DNA from: Acidimicrobiaceae bacterium
GTDB taxonomy: Bacteria; Actinomycetota; Acidimicrobiia; Acidimicrobiales; RAAP-2
Reading direction: 5' to 3'
DNA: 64,000 nucleotides
Assembly: GCA_003170315.1 (NCBI GenBank)
Contig: PNAH01000025.1
Location: 9,218 to 73,217, forward strand
Part shown: piece after piece, positions 26,160 to 34,958 of the stretch
Layout: each line of letters opens with the position of its first letter
Position numbering within the stretch: the first letter of the stretch is position 1
The notes under the pieces: generated by a model
What the model saw: the letters and a program-made list of their open reading frames with translations, nothing else
Databases searched by the model: none
Told to the model about the DNA's origin: nothing
Program-made: the position numbers and the translations under genes

Positions 26160-26519
26160 ATGAGCCTGGAGGAGATCTCGGAATTCGCCTCGGAACTGTC
26201 GGGAGTCGTCGAAGAGCAGCCGTTTGGACCGGATGTCGACGTATTGAAAGTAGGGGGCAAGATTTTCGCCATTCTCTCGCCCGAGAGTTCGCACGAGGCG
26301 ATCTCTCTGAAGTGTGATCCCGACCTGGCGATCGAACTCCGGCTTCGCTACGCCGCGGTGACACCCGGCTACCACCTCAATAAGCGGCTCTGGAATACCG
26401 TTCACCTGGACGGGACTATTCCGGACGACGAGATCCTTCGCATGGTCACTCACTCGTACGAGCAAGTTGTCGCGGGACTACCCAAGTCGGTGCGTCAGAG
26501 TCTCACCTCGTCGGACTGA
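26160..26519 (+). CDS. MmcQ/YjbR family protein
   Basis: This 119-residue protein is of the MmcQ/YjbR (CyaY-like fold) group, with VEEQPFGPDVDVLKVGGKIF, SLKCDPDLAIELR, GYHLNKRLWNTVHLDGTIPD and a final helix EILRMVTHSYEQVV. Members are described as DNA-binding-like proteins, but no defined role is known. It may be cotranscribed with the preceding small protein. Confidence 0.85.
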   Translation: MSLEEISEFASELSGVVEEQPFGPDVDVLKVGGKIFAILSPESSHEAISLKCDPDLAIELRLRYAAVTPGYHLNKRLWNTVHLDGTIPDDEILRMVTHSYEQVVAGLPKSVRQSLTSSD

Positions 26520-26545
26520 CGCGTTTCGTCGAATCGACGTCTCCC

Positions 26546-27427
26546 TCAGCGAATTCGAAACACTATGTCGATGGGCAGTACGCCAACGCCGTGCAGCATC
26601 GACGCCAGCGCTTCGACGCCGTCGACGAGTCGCGGTCCCGGTCGAACCATTACCGCGTCGGCGTCAATCGCCCAGACCTCGGCATCATCAGGAAGCAGAT
26701 CGAGGACTAGGCGAGCTTGTTCGCTGGCCCGCTGGAGACCAAAGCCGCAGGGCGCGACCACCACCACATCGGGCCGAGCGCTCGTGATCGCTTCCCAGGT
26801 CGTGGAGACTGATCGCTCACCGGCGCGAGCGAGTACGGGTTCTCCCCCCGCGGCCGTCACGAGGTCCGGTACCCAGTGGCCAGCGCCGAAGGGCGGATCG
26901 ATCCATTCCAAAACGAAGACTCGGCGCCGGGGTCGCGCACGCACGGCGGCTTGAACATCGGCCAGGCGACCCCGCAGTGCGGCGACGAAATCGATGCCCC
27001 GTTGCGAAACGTCCGCCGCGGTCGCGATGGTCGCAATCGATTCGAGAACTTGCGGAAGCGTTTGCGGGTCAATTTGGAGCACGTCGGCGTGGCAGTTGAG
27101 GCGCTGCGTCGCCGCTTCGACGTCGCCGCTCGCTACCGCGCAGACACGGCATAGGTCCTGGCTCAGGATGAGATCGGGATCACATCGTTGCAACGCCTCG
27201 TCGTCAAGTGCGTAGAGGTCGAGCCCCGCGTCAAGTCTCTGACGAACGAATGCATCGATTTCGCCCGGCGTCATGTCGGTGTCGGCAAATGTTCGGACCA
27301 CAATCTCTCGGCCTTCTTGGACTCGGTTGGGCCAATTGCACTCGGCGGTGACACCCACCAGATCGTCTAAGAGACCCAAGTCGCACACGATCTCAGTGGT
27401 GGAAGGAAGCAGTGAAACGATGCGCAC
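26546..27427 (-). CDS. Cobalamin/metal-chelate binding protein, BtuF-like, without signal
   Basis: This 293-residue protein has the helical-backbone periplasmic-binding fold (RIVSLLPSTTEIVCDLGLLDDL at the N-terminus, PDLILSQDLCRVCAV, then a second lobe). It resembles BtuF-like cobalamin-binding proteins, but it has no signal peptide or lipobox and no transporter neighbour. It is therefore more likely a cytosolic relative, common in actinobacteria, whose ligand is unproven. Confidence 0.8.
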   Translation of the reverse strand: MRIVSLLPSTTEIVCDLGLLDDLVGVTAECNWPNRVQEGREIVVRTFADTDMTPGEIDAFVRQRLDAGLDLYALDDEALQRCDPDLILSQDLCRVCAVASGDVEAATQRLNCHADVLQIDPQTLPQVLESIATIATAADVSQRGIDFVAALRGRLADVQAAVRARPRRRVFVLEWIDPPFGAGHWVPDLVTAAGGEPVLARAGERSVSTTWEAITSARPDVVVVAPCGFGLQRASEQARLVLDLLPDDAEVWAIDADAVMVRPGPRLVDGVEALASMLHGVGVLPIDIVFRIR

Positions 27428-27609
27428 GTCGACATCCTACGAATGCTCTCCCCGGCGTCCTAGCGCGTGGGAGTTGGTCGGGGCACGCGACACCGGTCTG
27501 TTGTCGCCGTCCGCGGTCCTCAGTGATCGCGACCGCGCGATGCGTCAATCGCATGACCTCACCACGTCAACGCCGAACGACACCTCAAGTGATGATGCCA
27601 AACCATCTT

Positions 27610-28134
27610 TCAGTCGAGGTTGACGAGCCAAATACCGCGGATGGAGCTGTGGGCGCGCGGCGAGTACATGGCGACGTACTGACCGGGTTGGTCGAAGTAG
27701 TCGAAGCAGATATTGCCCCTTGCGACGCCTCCGGGAGCGATGAAGCCATCCTCGAGGGCGTGTTTCGCGGTGAAGTTCAGTACCGTCAGTTTGCTCTTCG
27801 GGGGGCGCAACGTCATGTTGAAATCATTGAAGAAGTACGTCGACTTGTTCTGGTTGCGAATCGTCACCGCAGCGCAAAGGTTGGTGAACCCGAACTTGTC
27901 GGCGGTAAGCGACCATTTCGCACTGACGACCGTGTCGTCGACGAAGACGGTGCTGTTGCTCAGCGCCACGCAGTCCGTCGCCTTCGATCCGGGGTAGGCG
28001 GTGGTAGCGGTCGCGCAACCCAGGGCGTGGCTGGCGTGACTCGACATCGCGGCATTGGCTATCGGAGAGGCCAGTGCACCCGCGACTGAGGTGGCCGCCA
28101 AGAGAAATGACGCGAGGGCGGCGCGCTTCACCAT
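27610..28134 (-). CDS. Secreted hypothetical protein
   Basis: This 174-residue exported protein has signal peptide MVKRAALASFLLAATSVAGA and a cleavage site near ANAAM. The mature domain is a beta sandwich in the manner of DUF4352-type proteins (VRNQNKST-like strand, GGVARGNICFDYFDQPGQYV). ATGs at 28134 and 28161 are both possible. It has the same style of small exported beta-domain protein seen elsewhere in the window. Function unknown. Confidence 0.65.
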   Translation of the reverse strand: MVKRAALASFLLAATSVAGALASPIANAAMSSHASHALGCATATTAYPGSKATDCVALSNSTVFVDDTVVSAKWSLTADKFGFTNLCAAVTIRNQNKSTYFFNDFNMTLRPPKSKLTVLNFTAKHALEDGFIAPGGVARGNICFDYFDQPGQYVAMYSPRAHSSIRGIWLVNLD

Positions 28135-28319
28135 CTCTACGGGTGACGAACCCTCGAGCATGCAGACAAGGTCGTTGTATCCATCGGCGCACACTCAGCA
28201 TCCAACGGCGACTCCAGTACTTCAGTCATTGGGGCACTATATATCCGCGCCTCACCTTTGAAAAGACGCCCGGACACTTTTTGACGAGGGGGCTTGCGCC
28301 CCGGCGACGGCTCCGATAT

Positions 28320-28341
28320 TGTACAACCATATGGTTGTACA
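28320..28341 (+). promoter_or_regulatory. 22-bp perfect palindrome over the arsR start codon
   Basis: The arm TGTACAACCAT is followed directly by its exact reverse complement, and the ATG start of the ArsR gene is the centre of the palindrome (28331). It is the likely autoregulatory operator of the arsR-SRPBCC unit. Confidence 0.8.
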
Positions 28342-28675
28342 TAAACTTTCAGATCGTGAAGTGGACCACGTGTTTCGGGCCCTCGCCGACACAACGCGAC
28401 GAGACATATTCCAGCGCGTCATCGGCGGCGGCCTTTCGGTCTCTACCCTCGCCGACGACTACGAGATGAGCTTTGCCGCGGTGCAGAAGCACGTCAGCGT
28501 GCTCGAGCGCGCGGCGCTGGTTACGAAGGAACGTCACGGTCGAGAACAGATCGTTCACGGGAATCTCTCGACTCTCCGTCGAGCGGCGGCCTTGCTCGAC
28601 GCCTTCGAAGAGATCTGGATCGGTAGGGCCACAAAGATCGCTGAGATTCTCGGCGAGAAGGGAAGTGCAACATGA
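28331..28675 (+). CDS. ArsR family repressor paired with SRPBCC protein
   Basis: This 114-residue winged-helix regulator (VFRALADTTRRDIFQRVI, then LADDYEMSFAAVQKHVSVLE) is of the type that lacks metal-binding Cys and is paired with an AHSA1-like SRPBCC protein. It starts at the ATG inside the palindrome. No ribosome site precedes it, so the mRNA may be leaderless. The stop overlaps the next start (ATGA). Confidence 0.88.
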   Translation: MVVHKLSDREVDHVFRALADTTRRDIFQRVIGGGLSVSTLADDYEMSFAAVQKHVSVLERAALVTKERHGREQIVHGNLSTLRRAAALLDAFEEIWIGRATKIAEILGEKGSAT

Positions 28676-29166
28676 CAGTCATTTCAACAACGACGGACCC
28701 GGTCGCGTTAAGCCTCACGGTGGTCGCGGAATTCGCCGCGAGCCCGGAGCGTGTGTGGGCGGTCTGGGAGAATCCCCGTCAATTGGAACGCTGGTGGGGG
28801 CCGCCCACGTATCCGGCAACGTTCACGCGTCACGATTTCGCGGTCGGCGGCGAATCGCGGTACTACATGACCGGACCCCAAGGTGACACACCCCATGGGT
28901 GGTGGCGCATGGACATGATCGACGAGCCGCGTCGCCTCGAGTTTGCGAACGGTCTCGCCGGCGACGACGGCGAGCCCGTACCCGGCGTCGAACCGATGGC
29001 TGCACACGTCACGTTCGAGCCGATCGAGAGCGGCACGCGCATGACCACGGAGAGCAAATTCGTTGACGAGGCACAGATGGAGAAGATGTTGGCCATGGGA
29101 ATGTCCGAAGGAATGACCCAGGCGGTTTCCCAGATTCAAGGGCTACTCACGTCCGAGGCCGCCTGA
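28672..29166 (+). CDS. SRPBCC (AHSA1/START-like) protein
   Basis: This 164-residue START-fold protein has LTVVAEFAASPERVWAVWENP and QLERWWGPPTYPATFTRHDF, then a hydrophobic cavity-lining region and the C-terminal helix EKMLAMGMSEGMTQAVSQI. The family binds hydrophobic ligands and is often called a polyketide-cyclase or AHSA1 homologue. Coupled to the ArsR gene, it may bind or remove the inducer, which is inference. Confidence 0.87.
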   Translation: MTVISTTTDPVALSLTVVAEFAASPERVWAVWENPRQLERWWGPPTYPATFTRHDFAVGGESRYYMTGPQGDTPHGWWRMDMIDEPRRLEFANGLAGDDGEPVPGVEPMAAHVTFEPIESGTRMTTESKFVDEAQMEKMLAMGMSEGMTQAVSQIQGLLTSEAA

Positions 29167-29255
29167 AGCTTCAGGCAAGGAATCACGATCTGGCACCCAC
29201 GTGGTGATTGGTTCCCGACCAGTCAATCGTGGTGTCCGCCAGATACGGTGTGATT

Positions 29256-29903
29256 ATGAGACGGTCCCTTGGCTCGTGGATCGCGGCTATTGGATTGATC
29301 ACCTTTTTACCGTTGACGGTGACGGGAACATCGGGCGTCGCTTCGGCGTCGGCACGGACGTCGTGCCACGTTCCGCGAATGACGGGTTTGACAGTTAGAG
29401 CGGCTCGCAGTAGAGCGAGGGTGGCCGGATGCCAATTGCGACTCACGGGGGCTCGGGTCCAGATGCCCTCAATTCAGACAATCCATACGCAAAGCGAACG
29501 ACCGGGTCAGGTTGCCCGAGTCGTCACGGTCTCGGTCAACCCCCTCTGTTCGGGCTCCGTGAATCCCGGACCACCTCCCGGCGAACCGATCTTGAAGCCG
29601 GGACCGACCGAAATAATCACCGGCCTCTTCATCGAAGGCGGAGCGTACATTGAGCGTTCGGCGCCGAACTGCAAAACCCTGGTGGGCAAGTCCAGCGCCG
29701 GGACCATCACGATCGCCAACTCGGTCGAGACCGTCATCGCCAACACGGAGCTCACGGCGGGGCAGTTGTCATCCGTCACCGTGCCGGCCGGCACCTACAC
29801 AATTTCTGGCGTATTCGCTGGCGGCAACAAAGTCGGTCCAACCACGGTTACCGTTCCGTCCGGAGAGATCGTTCGACAGGACTTGGTCCTCGACGTTCCC
29901 TGA
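29256..29903 (+). CDS. Secreted protein with PASTA-like domain
   Basis: This protein of about 215 residues has a signal peptide (MRRSLGSWIAAIGLITFLPL) and then a PASTA-like module (CHVPRMTGLTVRAARSRARV and AGCQLRLTG). A Pro-rich linker (PGPPPGEPILKPGP) leads to a C-terminal beta domain (GTITIANSVETVIA, GTYTISGVFAGGN). PASTA modules bind peptidoglycan or beta-lactams when attached to kinases. Here the domain is free and exported. A GTG two codons upstream is also possible. Confidence 0.65.
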   Translation: MRRSLGSWIAAIGLITFLPLTVTGTSGVASASARTSCHVPRMTGLTVRAARSRARVAGCQLRLTGARVQMPSIQTIHTQSERPGQVARVVTVSVNPLCSGSVNPGPPPGEPILKPGPTEIITGLFIEGGAYIERSAPNCKTLVGKSSAGTITIANSVETVIANTELTAGQLSSVTVPAGTYTISGVFAGGNKVGPTTVTVPSGEIVRQDLVLDVP

Positions 29904-30103
29904 TCATTTCGACCTGGGAATCGATGAAAGTAGTCGAGTCACACGCCCCCGCGTCAACGTCGAGTGCGGATATGCGGACGGCAATCGGGTAGGTCACAAT
30001 CGAAATGTGCCTCGGGGTAAACCCCTATGGCTCGATTCTCTGGTGCGAATTATCGTGCCTTCCATGAACCGGATGCTCGTCACGGATCGTTCGTCGAAAG
30101 AAT

Positions 30104-30604
30104 GTGACAATGGCCGTTCGATCTAGTGCGGGATCGCGCAAAGACGCGATCTCGCGCAATCGCTGGATTGTCCACGTCGCCTTGATCGTTGGATTTCTGG
30201 CCGCCGTGGTTTCCGCCATCGAGCTTTCTAAGAAATACCTGGGCCACTCTGGGGTCACTGATCACTCAATCATCGGCCTCGTCGTGTTTGCCCTCCTGGT
30301 CGTGCACCTCATCCAGCGGCGACACACGGTCGGGCGACTCATCGCGAGGTTCGCCGGTCATCGGGGCTCACCCGCGACGCGAAAACGCTTGGCCGTGTCT
30401 GACATGATTTTGTGGCTTCTCGCATTGAACGCCACGATTTCTGGCTTCGTTGACTTCGTTACTGGTCATACCATCTATCTGTCCATCCCCGGACCGGCCT
30501 TTGTTCAGAAGTGGCACGAAATGTCGGCGCTCGTGCTGATCGTGTACGTCATCGTTCACGTGATTCGGCGCAGAGCTCGTCTCCGGACTTCGCGGATCAG
30601 GTGA
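30104..30604 (+). CDS. DUF4405-like four-helix membrane protein
   Basis: This 166-residue membrane protein has four hydrophobic segments. His residues lie in or near helices 2 and 4 (HSIIGLVVFALLVVHLIQRR and WHEMSALVLIVYVIVHVIRR). This is the pattern of DUF4405/cytochrome b561-like proteins that ligate haem. The start is a GTG at 30104 or an ATG six bases later. Electron-transfer function is inferred from the His pattern only. Confidence 0.7.
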   Translation: MTMAVRSSAGSRKDAISRNRWIVHVALIVGFLAAVVSAIELSKKYLGHSGVTDHSIIGLVVFALLVVHLIQRRHTVGRLIARFAGHRGSPATRKRLAVSDMILWLLALNATISGFVDFVTGHTIYLSIPGPAFVQKWHEMSALVLIVYVIVHVIRRRARLRTSRIR

Positions 30605-30670
30605 GGTTCGAAAATGGATCAAATGCTGCCAATGACTCTTGAAGACGGTGTGTTTAATTCGACGTTGAAT

Positions 30671-31843
30671 TCATGAAGGTAGCAGTTCATCGATGAGCCC
30701 TAGCACGCGACTTTCAATCTCGTCGCGAATCGATCGAACGTCACCGATACTCTTGCCGGCCGGGTCAGTCAAGTCCCAGTCGACGTAAGTCTTTCCCGGA
30801 TATACGGGACAGGCGTCACCGCAGCCCATGGTGACGATGACGTCGGCGCTCTGCCCCATTTGGTTGGTGAGCGCCTGCGGTGATTCATTAGAGATGTCAA
30901 TACCCGATTCCTTCATCGCTTCCACCACGGCAAAGTTGAGTGTTTCTCCCGGCGCGGAACCGGCGGAGTGCACCACGACGCGGTCTCCACCGATCTGACG
31001 AGCGAAGGCGGCCGCCATCTGCGACCTCCCGGCGTTGTGTACGCAGAGAAAGAGGATCTCCGGTTTTGTTGGGCTCACCTCAGGCTCCTTTGTCGATACT
31101 CCTGAATGCTCTGCTTCGCCGACGATCTGTTCGTGCGCCACTGTCACGGCCGCGGCATTCGTTTTGTCGAATCCAGGGTAGAGCGCTTTAGTCAGAAGGT
31201 AGGCCACGAAACCGCCCACCGCCTCCGCGGCGACGAACGCAGGAACGGACGACGGAGCGATACCCGCGAAACTGTTGGAGAACATCCGACCGACGGCGAT
31301 CGCGGGGTTGGCAAAGCTCGTCGAACTGGTGAAAAAGTACGCCGCGCCGATGTACGCGCCAACGGCCGCGGGAGCCTTATCGCCTCGACCGGTCCGGGCC
31401 AGCGCGAAGATGAGCACGAGTAGTCCCACGGTCGCTACGACTTCGGACAGCGCGTGGGCCGGTGTCGCCCTCGCGTGTGTGGAGATCGAGACCGCGGTCC
31501 GCGAAAACATGAGGTTCGCCACGACCGCTCCCGAGACGCACCCGGCAACTTGGACCAACAAATACGAGCAGGCATCGTTCCATGAGAGACCACCGAATGC
31601 GGCATCGACAAAGGAGACGATCGGGTTGAAGTGTCCCCCCGACACCGAACCGAACATGAGGATGATGACGAAGAGTCCGGCGGCCGTGGCCGCGGCGTTC
31701 TCGAATAGTTCAAGACCGACGGCGTTGGGAGAAAGCCTCTGCGCGGCGATACCGGATCCAATCACGACGGCGGCGAGGAACAAGCTCCCCAGGTACTCCG
31801 CCAACAGGCGGCGCCAGAGATTCGGGAAGTCTGTTTTCGACAC
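30671..31843 (-). CDS. Aquaporin (MIP)-arsenate reductase fusion
   Basis: This 390-residue fusion is expected to reduce arsenate and let the arsenite out. Residues 1-240 form a six-helix MIP channel with NPI (GGHFNPIVSF) and NPA (SFANPAIAVG) motifs. Residues about 265-390 form a low-molecular-weight phosphatase-type arsenate reductase with the CX5R loop FLCVHNAGRSQMA and a C-terminal VTMGCGDACP segment. MIP-ArsC fusions are known from Salinispora. I prefer the GTG at 31843 over an upstream TTG that would overlap the previous gene. It follows the ArsI/CadI gene by 17 bases. Confidence 0.92.
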   Translation of the reverse strand: MSKTDFPNLWRRLLAEYLGSLFLAAVVIGSGIAAQRLSPNAVGLELFENAAATAAGLFVIILMFGSVSGGHFNPIVSFVDAAFGGLSWNDACSYLLVQVAGCVSGAVVANLMFSRTAVSISTHARATPAHALSEVVATVGLLVLIFALARTGRGDKAPAAVGAYIGAAYFFTSSTSFANPAIAVGRMFSNSFAGIAPSSVPAFVAAEAVGGFVAYLLTKALYPGFDKTNAAAVTVAHEQIVGEAEHSGVSTKEPEVSPTKPEILFLCVHNAGRSQMAAAFARQIGGDRVVVHSAGSAPGETLNFAVVEAMKESGIDISNESPQALTNQMGQSADVIVTMGCGDACPVYPGKTYVDWDLTDPAGKSIGDVRSIRDEIESRVLGLIDELLPS

Positions 31844-31860
31844 GATTCGTAGGTCTTCCC

Positions 31861-32316
31861 TTAACAACAGTTCACTGACTCGGTAGAGTTCGAATTCGCT
31901 CCGGAGTTGCGAGGCGTGCAACAGGCGTGGTCGCCGGCCAATGTGGAGTCGCCGGCGTCTGAGAGAACCGTGTACACCTCCCAGCGGGAGCGGTCCGGTC
32001 CTTCAACCCACACTTTGTCTTGGACCGCGAAACAGCACGTGGTCTCTTCTTCGACGTCGGTAGCGAATCCCATCTCGAATAGGTATGAAATGGAATCCTG
32101 AACTTCTGCTTGCGAGAACACCTCAACGCCCAAGTGATTGATCGCGCCGGGCTCACCGCCGTTTTCAATCAATACGAGTTTGAGCGGCGGTTCGTCGATG
32201 GCGAAGTTGGCGTAGCCCGGTCGTATTTTGGACGGTTCACTTTTGAAGAACCGGGAGTAGAAATCGACCGCTTCCTCGAGGTTCGAGACATTCAGCGCTA
32301 ATTGGATCCGACTCAT
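31861..32316 (-). CDS. ArsI/CadI family heavy-metal resistance metalloenzyme
   Basis: This 151-residue VOC-fold protein has MSRIQLALNVSNLEEAVDFY, NHLGVEV (metal His), RWEVYTV (metal Glu) and the vicinal Cys pair in TTCCFAVQDKVWV. ArsI proteins cleave the C-As bond of trivalent organoarsenicals, while CadI is cadmium-induced. The first-strand residue that is His in ArsI is Gln here, as I recall for CadI-like members, so the activity is uncertain. A second CC pair is at the extreme C-terminus. The ATG at 32316 follows GGGAG by seven bases. Confidence 0.88.
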   Translation of the reverse strand: MSRIQLALNVSNLEEAVDFYSRFFKSEPSKIRPGYANFAIDEPPLKLVLIENGGEPGAINHLGVEVFSQAEVQDSISYLFEMGFATDVEEETTCCFAVQDKVWVEGPDRSRWEVYTVLSDAGDSTLAGDHACCTPRNSGANSNSTESVNCC

Positions 32317-32331
32317 CACACGCTCCCTTAA

Positions 32332-32347
32332 ATTGACAGGCGTCAAT
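32332..32347. promoter_or_regulatory. Candidate ArsR operator 1
   Basis: ATTGAC-AGGC-GTCAAT is a perfect inverted repeat, 15 bases upstream of the ArsI/CadI start. Confidence 0.6.
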
Positions 32348-32356
32348 CTGAAGAGT

Positions 32357-32371
32357 ATCAATTACATTGAT
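32357..32371. promoter_or_regulatory. Candidate ArsR operator 2
   Basis: ATCAAT-TAC-ATTGAT is a perfect inverted repeat between the divergent arsR and ArsI/CadI genes. It shares the ATCAA/TTGAT arm type of known ArsR sites. Confidence 0.6.
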
Positions 32372-32397
32372 GATTGTCAATGGATAGAGTGTGAGTA

Positions 32398-32742
32398 ATG
32401 GCCCAGAGAATGTCAATCAAGATCAGCGACTCGGTCGTCGATTGTTGCGGCCCACTAAGTGAGAGCGCGCTCTCCGAGGTTGAGGCGGACGACATGGCCC
32501 AGATATTCGCCGCTCTCAGCGATCCAGTGCGACTTCGAATGCTCTCGCTGATTGCCGCGGAGGCCGAAGTCTGTAGCTGTGCCTTAGAAGAGCCGCTGGC
32601 CAAGAGTCAACCGACGGTTTCGCATCACACGCGAATACTTTGCGAGGCCGGACTCATCGTTGGCGAAAAGCGTGGCCGCTGGATGTGGTGGCGCGTCGTT
32701 CCCGAGCGGTTGAAGGTGGTTTCGCGAATCCTTTCGAACTGA
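32398..32742 (+). CDS. arsR: ArsR family metalloregulator
   Basis: This 114-residue winged-helix repressor has HTH EEPLAKSQPTVSHHTRILCE and an As-sensing style Cys pair in EVCSCALEE, in the place of the ELCVCDL motif. A further CC lies near the N-terminus (VVDCCGP). It is divergent from the ArsI/CadI and aquaporin-ArsC genes, with two inverted repeats between, so it should repress both directions until As(III) or Cd(II) binds. Confidence 0.9.
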   Translation: MAQRMSIKISDSVVDCCGPLSESALSEVEADDMAQIFAALSDPVRLRMLSLIAAEAEVCSCALEEPLAKSQPTVSHHTRILCEAGLIVGEKRGRWMWWRVVPERLKVVSRILSN

Positions 32743-32793
32743 TCTGGCTGCAACGTTCAATGGGGGTAACCGAAGCCCTTCCACTTTCCAATG

Positions 32794-33477
32794 TCAAGAT
32801 CGAGCGAGATCGTTTTTCGTGCGTTCGCGCCCCTGCACCAACAGATAGCCGCCGAGGAGTATCAACCAGACCGTCTGGGGATACGCGACCAGCCGTTCGA
32901 TGCCGCCCTCGCCGAGTCCGAGGTAGTGCGAGCTGGCGTAGAACACTAGAGCCGCCAGTGCGACCGTGCCCAAGCTCAGCGTGACGAGGCGAAGCGCCCG
33001 AGGAAGCGTCAACGAGAGGCCGAGCACGATGACGCCCACGTTGCCGAAGGTGAAAGGCAACGTCGCGCCCAACCCGTGCAGGGCCGAGACGGTGTTCTCG
33101 GGAATGATCCCCACCACGACCACGCCCACTCCGGCGATCGCCATGAATAAGAAGCCGAGATTTCGGGCGCGCGTCGGTGGGAGCGCGTGACCAATCAAGA
33201 CCGATCCAGCGATCATGGTCACACCCAGAACAATGAACGAGACGTTCATCAGGGTGTGGAGGGGCGAACACACGTATCGACCATTGAAACGACCGCACGC
33301 CGTATTACCCAAGTCGCTGATGGTGTTGTGGTGAAGGCTGAAGGCGGGTGACCAACGAAGGGACACCACGAATTGCACCACGAAGTATTGAAGATTCGAA
33401 AGGTACAAGTAGGGACCGAATCTCGATTCGCCGCCACCGGACTTACGCAATCGTGCGAGTGCGCCTCGGCTCATCAC
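32794..33477 (-). CDS. DUF998 membrane protein
   Basis: This 227-residue protein has six hydrophobic segments and the DUF998 hallmarks: SLHHNTISDLGNTACG after helix 1, VCSPLHTLMNVSFIVLG, and a His-Gly pair in SALHGLGATLPF. DUF998 proteins are common in actinobacteria and archaea and their role is unknown. Confidence 0.82.
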   Translation of the reverse strand: MMSRGALARLRKSGGGESRFGPYLYLSNLQYFVVQFVVSLRWSPAFSLHHNTISDLGNTACGRFNGRYVCSPLHTLMNVSFIVLGVTMIAGSVLIGHALPPTRARNLGFLFMAIAGVGVVVVGIIPENTVSALHGLGATLPFTFGNVGVIVLGLSLTLPRALRLVTLSLGTVALAALVFYASSHYLGLGEGGIERLVAYPQTVWLILLGGYLLVQGRERTKNDLARS

Positions 33478-33552
33478 TTGACGTTAGCGAGCAAATGGAC
33501 ATTGCTCCATTTCAACTATCCCTGGCAACCACTGATAAACGAAGTGAGGCGA

Positions 33553-34446
33553 TTACTTCGCTTCGGTACTCGCAAAGCGATAGACGGCGGAGAGATCGAG
33601 GTCGCCGGCACCGTTGTCGACGGCGCGTTGCCACGATGAGATCAGACTCGCCGTCAACGCGAGTTCGTGGTCGACACTCTTGGCCGCGTCGAGCGCCAGC
33701 TCGGCATCTTTGACGGCGTGCTTCAGGGCGAAGTTCGTGGTGAAGTCTCCCTCGAGCATGCTGCGCGCCTTGGAAACCGCGTAAGGCGATCCGATGGGCG
33801 CGTCAGCGAGAATATCGACGATAATCCGTGGGTCGAGACCGAGGGCCTCGGTTATCGTGAGCGTCTCAACAACCATCTCGACGAGGTCGACCAACCAGTT
33901 GTTGAGTATGAGTTTCGCCCGACTGCCCGCACCCGCGGCGCCCAGCCAGAACGTTTGTCGCCCCATCGCGTCAAGGGCCCTTGTGGCCACGGGCTGTGCC
34001 GCCAAAGGTCCGCTGGCCAGAATGAGCAGCTCGCCGGTGGTGGCCGGCGCGACGCTTCCCGACACCGGTGCGTCGACGAACAGCACGCCCGCTTGCATGG
34101 CCCGAACGCCTAGGCGCGCGGTCCACTCGATGCCAATGGTGCCCATCTGAAGCCAAAGGGCGCCTCGGGCCATCGTGGTAAACGCCCCGTCCTCGCCATC
34201 GATTACGGTCTCAATCGTGGGACCGTCGGGCAACATCGTGATCACGACGTCGGCGCCGCTCGCCGCTTCGGCCGGCGTCGTAGCTTCGATTCCACCCAGC
34301 TGGACCAAACCCTCTAGGCGCTCAATCGATCGGTTCCATACCCGGACGTTGAATCCGGCCGCGATCAGACGCGAGGCCATCGGCGTTCCCATTTGACCCG
34401 TTCCGAGAAACGCGATCGTCAAGTTGTTGGTTCTCTCTTTTTCCAT
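33553..34446 (-). CDS. NAD(P)-binding beta-hydroxyacid dehydrogenase
   Basis: This 297-residue member of the 3-hydroxyisobutyrate dehydrogenase family has a Rossmann motif at the N-terminus (IAFLGTGQMGTPMASRL) and the substrate segment VDAPVSGSVAPATTGEL. The catalytic Lys is in GSRAKLILNNWLVD near residue 180, and the C-terminal helical domain is DFTTNFALKHAVKDAELAL. Substrate is a beta-hydroxyacid or an imine. It is divergent from the truncated tetR. Confidence 0.9.
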   Translation of the reverse strand: MEKERTNNLTIAFLGTGQMGTPMASRLIAAGFNVRVWNRSIERLEGLVQLGGIEATTPAEAASGADVVITMLPDGPTIETVIDGEDGAFTTMARGALWLQMGTIGIEWTARLGVRAMQAGVLFVDAPVSGSVAPATTGELLILASGPLAAQPVATRALDAMGRQTFWLGAAGAGSRAKLILNNWLVDLVEMVVETLTITEALGLDPRIIVDILADAPIGSPYAVSKARSMLEGDFTTNFALKHAVKDAELALDAAKSVDHELALTASLISSWQRAVDNGAGDLDLSAVYRFASTEAK

Positions 34447-34671
34447 TTCTTGCCTCCTTGGGCTTCATTACATCGACCGGCGTCGCGGTCAATTCCAGGA
34501 CAGTGGATTCGAGGTGCCATCGGGCACCGGCCGTGCAGAGATTCGAGGACGTCGCTGCGTTCCCGGACACGGAAACCTCAAGTTGTTGTCGTATCCGAAG
34601 CTCATGATCAAACCTCTACCTCTCCGGTGCATTAACAATACGGTACGTCTCGTATTATATATCGTACGGTA

Positions 34672-34845
34672 ATGGTTGTGTCAACTGAAATTTCTTCAAC
34701 CGGTCCGCCGCGGGGCCGTCCGCGTAGTGATCAGGTCGAACAAGCAATCCTGCGTGCGGCGTCCGACCCACTTTTCGAACGCGGTCTCGGCGCTATGACG
34801 ATTGAGAACATGGCCGCTCGTGCCGGAGTGGGAGGATCGAACTAG
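34672..34845 (+). pseudogene. Truncated tetR (N-terminal 57 residues only)
   Basis: A short frame encodes PRGRPRSDQVEQAILRAASD, then a helix-turn-helix start (GAMTIENMAARAGVG) and stops at a TAG within the recognition helix. A TetR repressor needs about 190 residues, so only a fragment remains. An A/T-rich sequence with CGTACGGTA lies in front, like a TetR operator. The missing 3' part is not found downstream. Confidence 0.7.
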
Positions 34846-34958
34846 GCCTCAACGCTCGGTCGATCTTGCGGGCATCGGCCATCACGACGAATCGTAAGCC
34901 ACGAATATTCCGATCACGTTTTCCCGGTCGTCGACATCGTTGGTGATACGTTCAGCGA

